DNA from: an uncultured Lachnospiraceae bacterium
Lineage (GTDB): Bacteria; Bacillota; Clostridia; Lachnospirales; Lachnospiraceae
Length of the DNA stretch: 64,000 nucleotides
Reading direction: 5' to 3'
Assembly: GCA_900315495.1 (NCBI GenBank)
Contig: OMZJ01000009.1
Coordinates: 1-64,000 of the forward strand
How positions within the stretch are numbered: position 1 is the first letter of the stretch; each line of letters starts with the position of its first letter. The notes under the pieces were generated by a model. That model was given only the letters and a program-made list of their open reading frames with translations. It had not been told where the DNA came from and made no database searches. The translations under genes and the position numbers were made by a program. Shown piece by piece: positions 52,821-60,503 of the stretch.

Positions 52821-53735
52821 TTACTCCGCTTCGACGGTCTCCGTCTCGGACTCGCTCTCCGCTTCCGAAGTGTCTTCCTCCTCGTAATCAAATGCCGGGA
52901 GCACGGCACCTTCATAGGTATCGATCATGTACTGCGCGATCTCCGGTGTCTGCAGTGCCTTCACCAGAGCCTGAATCTTGTCGGAATCCGCATCCTCGGA
53001 TCTGGCCGCAATCACGTTGGCATAGGTCTGCGCTGCCTCGCCGGAGGCATCTTCCACTGCAAGCGCATCAGAAACCTTCAGGCCTGCGCCGAGCGCATAG
53101 TTGCCGTTGATGACGGCGATGGAGCCCTTATCGCTGTTCTCCAGCTGTGCCGGTACGGTATCTGCCTGCACATCGGTGATGTTGTATCCGTGATCATCGG
53201 TGATATCCAGTGTGGTGATGCCGGTCAGGACATCCGCATCCGCGTCCAGGTCAATCAGTCCCTCCTGCTCCAGAAGAAGAAGCGCGCGGGTCTCATTGCT
53301 GTCATCCGCCGGGATGATAATGGTCGCTCCGTCTGCCAGGTCGTCCAGGCTGTCCACACCGTTGCCGTAGATACCGAACGGCTCATAATGGATCTTTGCC
53401 ACGGCAACCAGGTCTGTCCCGTTGGACTCATTGAAGGCATCCAGATACGGAGTGTGCTGGAAATAGTTGGCATCCAGTTCTCCGTCCGCCAGTGCAGTAT
53501 TCGGCAGAACATAATCATCGAATACCTTGATCTGCAGATCATATCCCTCATCGGCAAGTACATCCTTGACCTGCTCCAGAATCTCGGCATGGGGCGTGGA
53601 AGACGCTCCGACGACCAGCGGTTCAAGATCGCCGGTGCTCTCCGTCGTCTCCTCCTCTGCAAACGCCAGTGTGCTCCCCGAAACGGCTGCCGCTGCTGCT
53701 GTCACCACCGCAAGTACCTTCGTCCATCTTCTCAT
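52821..53735 (-). CDS. MetQ/NlpA-family substrate-binding protein, orphan
   Basis: The 304-residue exported protein has the MetQ fold: LVVGASSTPHAEILEQV, LADGELDANYFQHTPYLDAF, KIHYEPFGIYGNG, TIIIPADDSNETRALLLLE, and AVINGNYALGAGL. It would bind methionine or a related amino acid. Unlike nearly all Gram-positive MetQ proteins it has no lipobox Cys: the signal peptide ends LAFA-EEE, then an acidic EEETTESTG segment, and a second acidic tail ends the protein (EESETETVEAE-like). MetN and MetI are not adjacent. AAGGAGG precedes the ATG. Confidence 0.88.
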   Translation of the reverse strand: MRRWTKVLAVVTAAAAAVSGSTLAFAEEETTESTGDLEPLVVGASSTPHAEILEQVKDVLADEGYDLQIKVFDDYVLPNTALADGELDANYFQHTPYLDAFNESNGTDLVAVAKIHYEPFGIYGNGVDSLDDLADGATIIIPADDSNETRALLLLEQEGLIDLDADADVLTGITTLDITDDHGYNITDVQADTVPAQLENSDKGSIAVINGNYALGAGLKVSDALAVEDASGEAAQTYANVIAARSEDADSDKIQALVKALQTPEIAQYMIDTYEGAVLPAFDYEEEDTSEAESESETETVEAE

Positions 53736-53894
53736 ATGATTTCCTCCTTTTCGCCCCTTCGGGCTATCACAAATTCTTTTGTCCGGTTTCCCACCGTCCG
53801 CAGACGGATTTCAGGAAACGTGCGGATTCTCTGCGGTTCACCGGGCCGGGTTTCGTTTCAGCCCCCGATTCCCGGTTCCCCGTCGGATGAGCAT

Positions 53895-53922
53895 ATTATA
53901 CAATGACGCGCGGCAAAATCAA
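53895..53922 (-). promoter_or_regulatory. Promoter of the metQ-like gene
   Basis: On the minus strand, TTGATT (53917-53922) and TATAAT (53895-53900) are 16 bases apart. Confidence 0.72.
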
Positions 53923-54151
53923 TCGTTCCAGACAGTGGACTATTTTATGGGGAGATATAGAAACAGACTATAACAATCTCATTGATCTATGGAAAGGTAA
54001 TGGCAGAATCTGTGTCCCAGACCCGCCAAAGTCGTTCGGAACTGGCGCATGATGCAGCCAGAAATTCTCTCCGGTCAGATGTACACCGGGTCGCAGAAGG
54101 AAGCAGCTTTCTGCAGGAATGATCCGAAACAGGCCGGCGCGGCGGTGTGCC

Positions 54152-54180
54152 TTGCCGCCGGCAGGAATCTATGGTAGACT
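54152..54180 (+). promoter_or_regulatory. Promoter of the ABC exporter pair
   Basis: TTGCCG (54152-54157) and TAGACT (54175-54180) are 17 bases apart, leaving a leader of about 120 bases. Confidence 0.55.
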
Positions 54181-54304
54181 GCCTGTGATACAGCGGTCTA
54201 TCCGCCGGTACAAGAGAACCGGATTCCACGCGGAACGCTTCCCATCCACCAGGCGGAACGCATCCGCTCCAGGCAGTTTCAAATTCAATTTTTCAGGAGA
54301 ACTT

Positions 54305-55009
54305 ATGCTGCAATTTGATCATGTAACGAAGAAATACCGCGGCGTCACCGCGGTTTCGGATCTGAGTCTGACGCTTCCGGAGGGAGAAATCACCGCCCTC
54401 CTCGGCCCGAACGGCAGCGGCAAGAGCACGCTGATGAAACTGGCCGCCGGACTGACGCGCCCAACTTCCGGGGAGATCCTTTTCCAGGGGCAGAAGCTGA
54501 CGGACCGAAGCAAGGCGCACATCGCCTATATGCCCACCGAACCCTATTTCTATTCCTATATGACATGGGAGAGCGCCGGGCACTATTACCGCGACTTTTT
54601 TGCAGATTTTTCGGAGGACCGGTTCATTGAACTGCTCGCCTCCTTCCACCTGGATCCGAAGCGGAAGATCGCGAAGCTCTCCTCCGGCATGACCGCCAAG
54701 GGGAAGATTGCCCTCACTCTGTCCCGCCGCGCCGATGTCATCCTCTTTGACGAACCGTTGAACGGCGTTGATATCGTCGCCCGGGATCAGATTCTGGACG
54801 CGCTTCGCACGGCGCATTCCCCCGCGCAGAGCTTTCTGATCTCCAGCCATCTGGTGGAGGCGATCACGCCGCTTTGCAGCGAAGTCTTTTATATCAAGAA
54901 GGGATCGGTTGTCCGCTCCGGCAAGACCGGCGAAGTGGAAGCGCAGGCCGGAAAAAATCTGGCCGAACTGTACCGTGACCTGTATCAGGATGAATGGGAG
55001 GAACTCTGA
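54305..55009 (+). CDS. ABC transporter ATP-binding protein (exporter type)
   Basis: The 234-residue nucleotide-binding domain has Walker A LLGPNGSGKSTLMKLAAG, a signature that reads LSSGMTAKGKIALTLSR (Gln after the Gly replaced by Met), Walker B VILFDEPLNGVD and the switch His in ISSHLVE. It resembles YtrB/BcrA-type ATPases of ABC-2 exporters. ATG 54305 follows AGGAGA; an open frame from 54119 has no support. Its stop overlaps the permease start (TGATG), so both proteins are translationally coupled. Confidence 0.92.
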   Translation: MLQFDHVTKKYRGVTAVSDLSLTLPEGEITALLGPNGSGKSTLMKLAAGLTRPTSGEILFQGQKLTDRSKAHIAYMPTEPYFYSYMTWESAGHYYRDFFADFSEDRFIELLASFHLDPKRKIAKLSSGMTAKGKIALTLSRRADVILFDEPLNGVDIVARDQILDALRTAHSPAQSFLISSHLVEAITPLCSEVFYIKKGSVVRSGKTGEVEAQAGKNLAELYRDLYQDEWEEL

Positions 55010-55797
55010 TGCTGAAATTGTGCAAGTATGAGCTTCGCAAGAATCTGACGCCGCTTCTCTTTCTGATTCTCGGACTGGCAGCCATTCAGATCTGGCTGCA
55101 GACCGCCAACGCGCTGCATGCGACGAATTCGCTGGACAGTGCCATGCTGATTATGATTGTCTACTGCATCGCCTGCTATTTCGCGGTGTTTATCTTTGCC
55201 ATCAGCAATTATTATCAGGAGATCAGTTCCCGCACCGGGTATCTGACCTTCATGACGCCGGTCTCCACCGTCCGGATCATCCTGTCCAAGATGCTGACGG
55301 TCTTTGTGATCGGCGCAATTCTGGCAGCCCTGATCACTTGTCTCGGCTTCTACGACTACACGATCGTCGCAGGGGAGTACGATGAGGTTCAGTCAATCAG
55401 CGATCTCCTGAACCAGATTCTGAAGAATTTCGGGATCGGGAAGGGAGAGATCGCCATCAATATCATCTTTACGGCCGCGACCTATCTGATCTCCTTCTTC
55501 TCGACCATTTCCCTGATGTACCTGTGCATCACCCTTGCCTGCACGTTTCTCTCCAACAGCCGGATCCGCCTGCTCATCGGTCTGCTGTTGTTCGTCGGGG
55601 GATATATTCTGCTCCGCAGAGCGCAGCTGTGGCTGAACAACCGCAGCACCGTGGACGGCCGCCCCTTCTATCTGGAGGACGGCACCATCCACGAAATGCT
55701 CGTCCACATCTTCCCATCCACGCTTGTCTCCCTCGGTGTGATGATTCTCTGCATCTTTCTCACCGCCCGGCTTCTGAAAAAGAAGCTGTCGCTGTAA
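55009..55797 (+). CDS. ABC-2-type transporter permease
   Basis: The 262-residue membrane protein has about six hydrophobic segments, starting MLKLCKYELRKNLTPLLFLI; a large first loop contains NYYQEISSRTGYLTFMTPVS, common in ABC-2 permeases of small exporters. It ends RLLKKKLSL. It pairs with the ATPase encoded directly upstream. The cargo (lipid, peptide or antibiotic) cannot be told. Start 55009 lies behind GGGAGGA and overlaps the ATPase stop; ATG 54994 would place that site inside the gene. Confidence 0.85.
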   Translation: MLKLCKYELRKNLTPLLFLILGLAAIQIWLQTANALHATNSLDSAMLIMIVYCIACYFAVFIFAISNYYQEISSRTGYLTFMTPVSTVRIILSKMLTVFVIGAILAALITCLGFYDYTIVAGEYDEVQSISDLLNQILKNFGIGKGEIAINIIFTAATYLISFFSTISLMYLCITLACTFLSNSRIRLLIGLLLFVGGYILLRRAQLWLNNRSTVDGRPFYLEDGTIHEMLVHIFPSTLVSLGVMILCIFLTARLLKKKLSL

Positions 55798-55818
55798 ACA
55801 CGGTAAAAGGGCAGGGAA

Positions 55819-55887
55819 CCGCATCCGACGGGAAACGGCACAAAGCCGTGCGCCGCATCCGATGAGAAAGTATAAAAAGCCGTGTGC
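55819..55887. repeat. Imperfect 34-bp tandem repeat
   Basis: Two adjacent units begin CCGCATCCGA and end AAAGCCGTG plus three or so bases (55819-55852 and 55853-55887). It lies between the permease stop and the shared terminator. Confidence 0.65.
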
Positions 55888-55909
55888 AGCAACCCGACCG
55901 AAACGACAG

Positions 55910-55964
55910 AAAGACAGAGAAACAGCCCGCAGTGATTTCCGCCGCGGGCTGTTTCTCTGTCTTT
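55910..55964. terminator. Bidirectional terminator, 21-bp perfect stem
   Basis: AAAGACAGAGAAACAGCCCGC (55910-55930) pairs perfectly with the arm 55944-55964. T-rich sequence follows on both strands. It ends the ABC exporter unit (plus) and the DUF308-like gene (minus). Confidence 0.92.
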
Positions 55965-55974
55965 TTCTATGCCA

Positions 55975-57075
55975 TTATTCTGCTTTCGAATCCGTACTGT
56001 CTGCCGCAGTCTCGTCTGCAGACGGTTTCTCGTCCAGATCGATGAAATCGTCATCCCCCGGCACGTTGGCTTCCGTTCCCTTCACGTCATGCCCGGAAGG
56101 ATCCGAATCCGCAGTTTCAGAAAAAGGCTTCTCTTTCATTGCTGCGCTCTCAGATACATCCGTGTCATCGAACGCCGACGCTGCGGAATCTTCTGGCTGC
56201 ACGCCTGCTGATTCAGGCTGGGAATCCGAAGACGCCTCTGCGTGCGGTTTTGCTGCAGTCTCCCCGTGAAACAGGGATTTTCCGGTATTGGCATTGGTAT
56301 CGTCCTTGACCGCGAAAAGATCCTCATTCCCCGCCTGTCCGCTCTCTTCTGTCTCATCTTCTTCTCTTGCCTTTGCCGCAGCGGCAGCCTCTTTCTGCTT
56401 TCTCTTTTCCTCTGCCTGCTGTGCCCTGCGGTGGCGCTCCTCCCTGGCTGCCGCGATGTCAAACCCGTTCTTCAGCTTTTTCAGATACACCATGGTAAAC
56501 AGCAAGGCCACTGCATCCACGGCTGCCAGAATCACCAGCGCAACGGCGATGAAGCGCCATACGGGCACCATGTCACCGAAGGGATTGACCAGCGCGATCA
56601 GCGCTGCAGCGATTGTCGCCAGACCGGCCAGTGCCGTGAGATACCAGAATACAACCCGCCTGCGCAGAAGATTCACACCTTCCTGCAGTTTGAGAAGGCC
56701 CAGATAAGCAATGATCAGGCAGAACAGGGTGCTCAGGACTGTCACAAAGCTGTGCTCCGGCCGCAGACAGAGCACAAGGATCAGCGCCAGAAGCAGGTAG
56801 ATGGTGCCGTCCAGAAAATCATGTTCCGCCATGGCCTGCCGGATCGGCGTGCGGAAATAGCGGATGATCTTGAACACACCGACTGCCGCGGCGATCACAG
56901 CGGCCGCCACCAGAAGCACTGCCGCAAACCGTTCCGGATCCAGCAGAAGGAGTATACCGAATACAAGTTCTGCCGCCAGAATCAGAAGCCGGACCAGCAT
57001 GTGCCCGGATTCCCGGTTTTTCTTTGTCCCGGATGCTTCCTTTGCCGTTCCGGAATCCTTATGGAATAATTTCAT
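55975..57075 (-). CDS. DUF308/HdeD-like membrane protein with long acidic tail
   Basis: The 366-residue protein has six hydrophobic segments in about residues 25-205, arranged as three pairs (LAAELVFGILLLLDPERFAA; LDGTIYLLLALILVLC; AVALVILAAVDAVALLFTM). This pattern and the LLDPE turn fit DUF308/HdeD proteins. An Arg/Glu/Ala-rich helix (about 210-245) leads into an acidic, Ser/Ala-rich tail of about 120 residues ending DFIDLDEKPSADETAADS. Topology predicts the tail in the cytosol. No function is known in this family in Firmicutes. AGGAGG lies before the ATG. Confidence 0.7.
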   Translation of the reverse strand: MKLFHKDSGTAKEASGTKKNRESGHMLVRLLILAAELVFGILLLLDPERFAAVLLVAAAVIAAAVGVFKIIRYFRTPIRQAMAEHDFLDGTIYLLLALILVLCLRPEHSFVTVLSTLFCLIIAYLGLLKLQEGVNLLRRRVVFWYLTALAGLATIAAALIALVNPFGDMVPVWRFIAVALVILAAVDAVALLFTMVYLKKLKNGFDIAAAREERHRRAQQAEEKRKQKEAAAAAKAREEDETEESGQAGNEDLFAVKDDTNANTGKSLFHGETAAKPHAEASSDSQPESAGVQPEDSAASAFDDTDVSESAAMKEKPFSETADSDPSGHDVKGTEANVPGDDDFIDLDEKPSADETAADSTDSKAE

Positions 57076-57349
57076 CTTACACCTCCTGAATTCATCGAAT
57101 CACAGGGAGCGGAGCACCCTGCCGTTTTTTCAGACGCAGAAGGCACTGCGCCTGTTTTCGATGGATATTTTACAATTCTGCCGAAAAACTGTCAAGAAAG
57201 AGGTCTCTTGTCCGTCAATTCGTCCATCTCCCTTTTGACCGGACTGCGGCCGGACAATTGTAACTGACACATCTCCCCACATGTCAGGCCAGGCAGAATC
57301 CGGCAGAGGCATTTTCTGCGATCCTTCTGCGGCCCCTGTCGGTCCAGGT

Positions 57350-58201
57350 TTACTTTCTGCGGCCTTTTTCCTCCGGAATCACCTTCCCGCCGATGACGGA
57401 GAATGTACGATCAAATTCGGCCGGAAGGGTTTGAATCTGACCGCCGAGATACCGCATGAAATCTCTCTGCATTTTCGCGCAGACCGGGACATTCGCATCA
57501 AGCAGATCCGCCATTTCCCGGCAGAACTCGCTGCAGTGCGGATTGTCCTCCGGATTGGTGAACAGTCCGTGCGCCTCCCGGTACTGGCCGGCGACCTGGA
57601 GTGCAAAGAAGGCCGACTGGCGAATCCACGGACGGCGCGTAAAGAAAGCACGGCTGAGCCACAGGAAATGCCGCAGGGAAATCCGGATGGTCCGGCTGCT
57701 GACCCCGTAAAACCTCCCGATGATCCCGGCGTCCAGACGGCGGGGCACAAGCCCGGTCCGAAAATCAAAGGAGAATGGATCGACGCCGTCCCGCCGCATC
57801 AGGTACTTGTCCATCTCCTTTTCGATTTCGTGATGGGACACGCGGTTTTTTTGAATGCATGTCTCAATCTCGGGATGGCAGGAGGCGTCCAGCGCCAGGT
57901 GACAGATGCACCCGAGCGCATACGCGGTCATGGCATCACGGGCGGATCCGGCCGGCTCTCTTTGGATTCTCCCGGCTGCCTCCGAAAAGAATTTTGTCCC
58001 CGTGCTCTCATGGATATCGTGTGCAAGCTGCCCGGCCGGGTTCCGGACAGCCGGATTGTAGAAAAACAGCGGATCCGGTCCCTGCGCACCGGCCTCATAA
58101 TAGGCATTCCAGCGCGCCGGGAGGTACGCCGAGATGAAGTTGCCCGGAAGGGTCTCCCTTGTTCTCCGTGCGAAACAAAGATGTGCATAAAATGCAGGCA
58201 T
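57350..58201 (-). CDS. Zinc-dependent phospholipase C family protein
   Basis: The 283-residue protein belongs to the zinc-dependent phospholipase C-like family. His motifs fit the metal site: MPAFYAHLCFARR at the start, GPDPLFFYNPAVRN, LAHDIHEST, and ALGCICHLALDASCHPEIE (about 92-112). No signal peptide is visible, so despite the name it is probably cytosolic and of unknown substrate; such genes are common in Lachnospiraceae. AAGGAAG precedes the ATG. It stands alone, divergent from the Nudix gene. Confidence 0.85.
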   Translation of the reverse strand: MPAFYAHLCFARRTRETLPGNFISAYLPARWNAYYEAGAQGPDPLFFYNPAVRNPAGQLAHDIHESTGTKFFSEAAGRIQREPAGSARDAMTAYALGCICHLALDASCHPEIETCIQKNRVSHHEIEKEMDKYLMRRDGVDPFSFDFRTGLVPRRLDAGIIGRFYGVSSRTIRISLRHFLWLSRAFFTRRPWIRQSAFFALQVAGQYREAHGLFTNPEDNPHCSEFCREMADLLDANVPVCAKMQRDFMRYLGGQIQTLPAEFDRTFSVIGGKVIPEEKGRRK

Positions 58202-58338
58202 CGCTCTGTCTTCCTTTCTTCCCTGTCAAAATCTTTCCTGCTGGCTTCCCCAGGGTGGAAAGCCCCGAAATCCGAACGGCATTTGCAGTTTGCACCGCAC
58301 CGTGCTAGAATACTGAAGTTTGAACAGGGGGTAACTAC

Positions 58339-59376
58339 ATGAATCCGGAAATCACTACTCTGATCTATATCCAGACGGCCGCGTCCTGCCTGATGCTGCA
58401 CCGCGTCCGCCGCAATCATGACCTCAACCGCGGCAAATGGATCGGTCTCGGCGGGCACCTGGAAAGCGGGGAATCTCCCGAAGACTGCGTCCGCCGCGAG
58501 ACCCTGGAGGAATCCGGGCTGACGCTCGGCAGAATCTTTTTCCGCGGGCTGGTCACCTTCGTCTATGAGGGAGACGGCGAACAGAAAACCGAGCTGATGT
58601 TTCTGTTCACCGGGTCCTCCTTTGACGGAAACCTGACTGACTGCGACGAAGGCGTCCTGGCCTGGGTTCCGAAGGAGAAAATCCCGTCGCTGAATCTCTG
58701 GGAGGGAGACCGCATCTTTCTCCGCCTTCTGACAGAAAAAATCCCCTTCTTCTCCCTGAAGCTGCACTATGTGGGAGACCGGCTTGCCTCCGCCATCCTC
58801 AACGAAAAACCCATGGAGCTTCTCGACATCCGCAATGAGGACGGCAGCCTCACCGGGATGACCCGGGAACGGGCCGCCGCCCACGAGACAGGAGCGCTGC
58901 ACGGCACTTCCCATGTCTGGATTGCGCGGCAGACGCCGGAAGGGCCGAAACTTCTGCTGCAGAAGCGCTCGGAGGACAAGGATTCCTTCCCCGGCTGCTA
59001 CGATATCTCCTCCGCGGGACATCTCCCGGCGGGAAGCGATTTCCTGCCGTCTGCCCTGCGGGAACTGCACGAGGAGCTCGGCATCAACGCAAGAGCCGAA
59101 GACCTGCTCCCCATCGGCGTGCACCGTGGGGACTACACCGGATCTTTCTATGGAAGAAATTATCACAACCGCGAGTACAGCAAAGTTTATCTGTACCGGA
59201 AGCCCGTGCGCATAGAGGATCTCACCCTCCAGAAGGGTGAAGTGGACTCGGTCCGCTGGTTTCCGCTTTCGGAAGTGCTGAAAGCCGCACACACGCAGAA
59301 TCCGGACTTCTGCCTGCAGGAGGACGAAGTGCAGATGGTCGCCGACGCACTGCAAAAGCCCGGAGTGCTTTCCTGA
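58339..59376 (+). CDS. Double Nudix hydrolase (MutT-like plus Idi/YfcD-like)
   Basis: The 345-residue protein fuses two Nudix domains. The first (1-150) has GGHLESGESPEDCVRRETLE and EESGLTL, a complete Nudix box of the 8-oxo-dGTP diphosphatase type. The second (about 160-345) starts LLDIRNEDGSLTGMTRERA and has GHLPAGSDFLPSALRELHEE with LGI, an Idi/YfcD-type box in which the first Glu is Ser. The product could clean oxidised nucleotides and a second diphosphate substrate. ATG follows GGGGGT. It is convergent with cysE. Confidence 0.88.
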   Translation: MNPEITTLIYIQTAASCLMLHRVRRNHDLNRGKWIGLGGHLESGESPEDCVRRETLEESGLTLGRIFFRGLVTFVYEGDGEQKTELMFLFTGSSFDGNLTDCDEGVLAWVPKEKIPSLNLWEGDRIFLRLLTEKIPFFSLKLHYVGDRLASAILNEKPMELLDIRNEDGSLTGMTRERAAAHETGALHGTSHVWIARQTPEGPKLLLQKRSEDKDSFPGCYDISSAGHLPAGSDFLPSALRELHEELGINARAEDLLPIGVHRGDYTGSFYGRNYHNREYSKVYLYRKPVRIEDLTLQKGEVDSVRWFPLSEVLKAAHTQNPDFCLQEDEVQMVADALQKPGVLS

Positions 59377-59411
59377 ACATTGTGCTGCGGCAGAAGCGCC
59401 GCATCCGTTTT

Positions 59412-60443
59412 TCAGATGACATAGCACCAGCTGGAATCCTCGTCCGCGCTGCTGTCTTCCACCGCCCTCATCTTCTTCGTGTTGGAATCGTAGCGCAGCT
59501 TCTGGCTTTCGGCGCTGACCCGCGTTCCGGGCGCGACAGAGGAGGTAATGAACACGTTACCGCCGATGACGCTGTCGTGTCCGATCACCGTGTTCCCGCC
59601 GAGGATGGAAGCGCCGGAGTAGATGGTCACATTGTCCTCAATGGTCGGATGGCGCTTCTTGTTCTGCAGCTTCCGCCCGCCTCTTGTGGAGAGCGCACCC
59701 AGCGTGACGCCCTGGTAGATTTTGACATGCTCTCCGATCTCTGTCGTCTCACCGATGACAATGCCTGTTCCATGGTCAATGAAAAAGAAGCGTCCGATCG
59801 TCGCGCCGGGATTGATATCAATCCCGGTTTTTCCATGGGCATATTCCGTCATGATGCGCGGGATGACCGGCACGCGCAGCCGGTACAGCACATGAGCGAG
59901 CCGGTAGACGGTGATCGCATAGAAACCCGGATACGCCAGGATAATCTCGTCCAGATTTTCCGCGGCCGGATCGCCGTCATAAAACGCGTCGAGATCCGTG
60001 GACAGATAGGCCCGGACCTCCGGAATCTGGCGCAGGAAATTCAACGTCAGGCATTCCGCCCGGGCGCCGGCGCTCTCTTCCACGGTGGCCGGCCCGGTGC
60101 TGACAGGATTGTCCTCCCATTCCCGGCGGAGCGCAATCGCGATCTGCTTGTTGAGCTTGTAGGCGATATCCTCCAGAATCACGGTCACTGAATTGCGGAT
60201 GTCATAGAATTTATAAAACCGGTCCTTGTAGTAGCCAGGGTACACCACCCGCATCAGCTGCTCCACAATGCCGGTGATGACTTCCTGATTCGGCTCACTC
60301 AGGGCATCCATTTTGTCGATCGGGCGCCCGGCCGCGTAATCCGCGATAATGTTGTCGATGTGTTTCTGAATCTCGTTCTGCAGACGCACCGGAGGATTGG
60401 TCTCCCCGCGTGCGCTGTCCTGATCGATAAAATCATTCTGCAT
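59412..60443 (-). CDS. cysE: Serine O-acetyltransferase, EpsC type
   Basis: The 343-residue protein has a helical N-terminal domain of about 190 residues, longer than E. coli CysE. The left-handed beta-helix contains GIDINPGATIGRFFFIDHGT, VIGETTEIGEHVKIYQGVTL, and KKRHPTIEDNVTIYSGASIL. The catalytic His in FIDHGTG and the following VIGE match EpsC-type enzymes. It makes O-acetylserine for cysteine synthesis. The C-terminal 30 residues are a charged tail. ATG 60443 follows GGAGGG. It lies 60 bases downstream of the SNF2 helicase gene on the same strand. Confidence 0.93.
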   Translation of the reverse strand: MQNDFIDQDSARGETNPPVRLQNEIQKHIDNIIADYAAGRPIDKMDALSEPNQEVITGIVEQLMRVVYPGYYKDRFYKFYDIRNSVTVILEDIAYKLNKQIAIALRREWEDNPVSTGPATVEESAGARAECLTLNFLRQIPEVRAYLSTDLDAFYDGDPAAENLDEIILAYPGFYAITVYRLAHVLYRLRVPVIPRIMTEYAHGKTGIDINPGATIGRFFFIDHGTGIVIGETTEIGEHVKIYQGVTLGALSTRGGRKLQNKKRHPTIEDNVTIYSGASILGGNTVIGHDSVIGGNVFITSSVAPGTRVSAESQKLRYDSNTKKMRAVEDSSADEDSSWCYVI

Positions 60444-60503
60444 TTCTGCCCTCCTGCCGCCGGCGCTCACACCGCGCCGGCCTTCTCCGGATCGGAAATC
60501 TTA

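Larger units (their letters stand above)
53736..54304. other. Divergent intergenic region, 569 bases
   Basis: It holds the metQ-like promoter (53895-53922) and a leader of about 150 bases with several GC-rich complementary segments (such as CCGCA...TGCGG at 53800-53840). It also holds the promoter of the ABC exporter (54152-54180). I looked for an S-box (SAM-I) core in the metQ leader and did not find it. No gene is seen. Confidence 0.55.

Noticed and set aside
53736-53900. SAM-I (S-box) riboswitch before the metQ-like gene
   Set aside because: The typical GGAGGGA...GATGAAACCCGGCAACC core is missing; only loose similarity (GAAACCCGGCC) is present.
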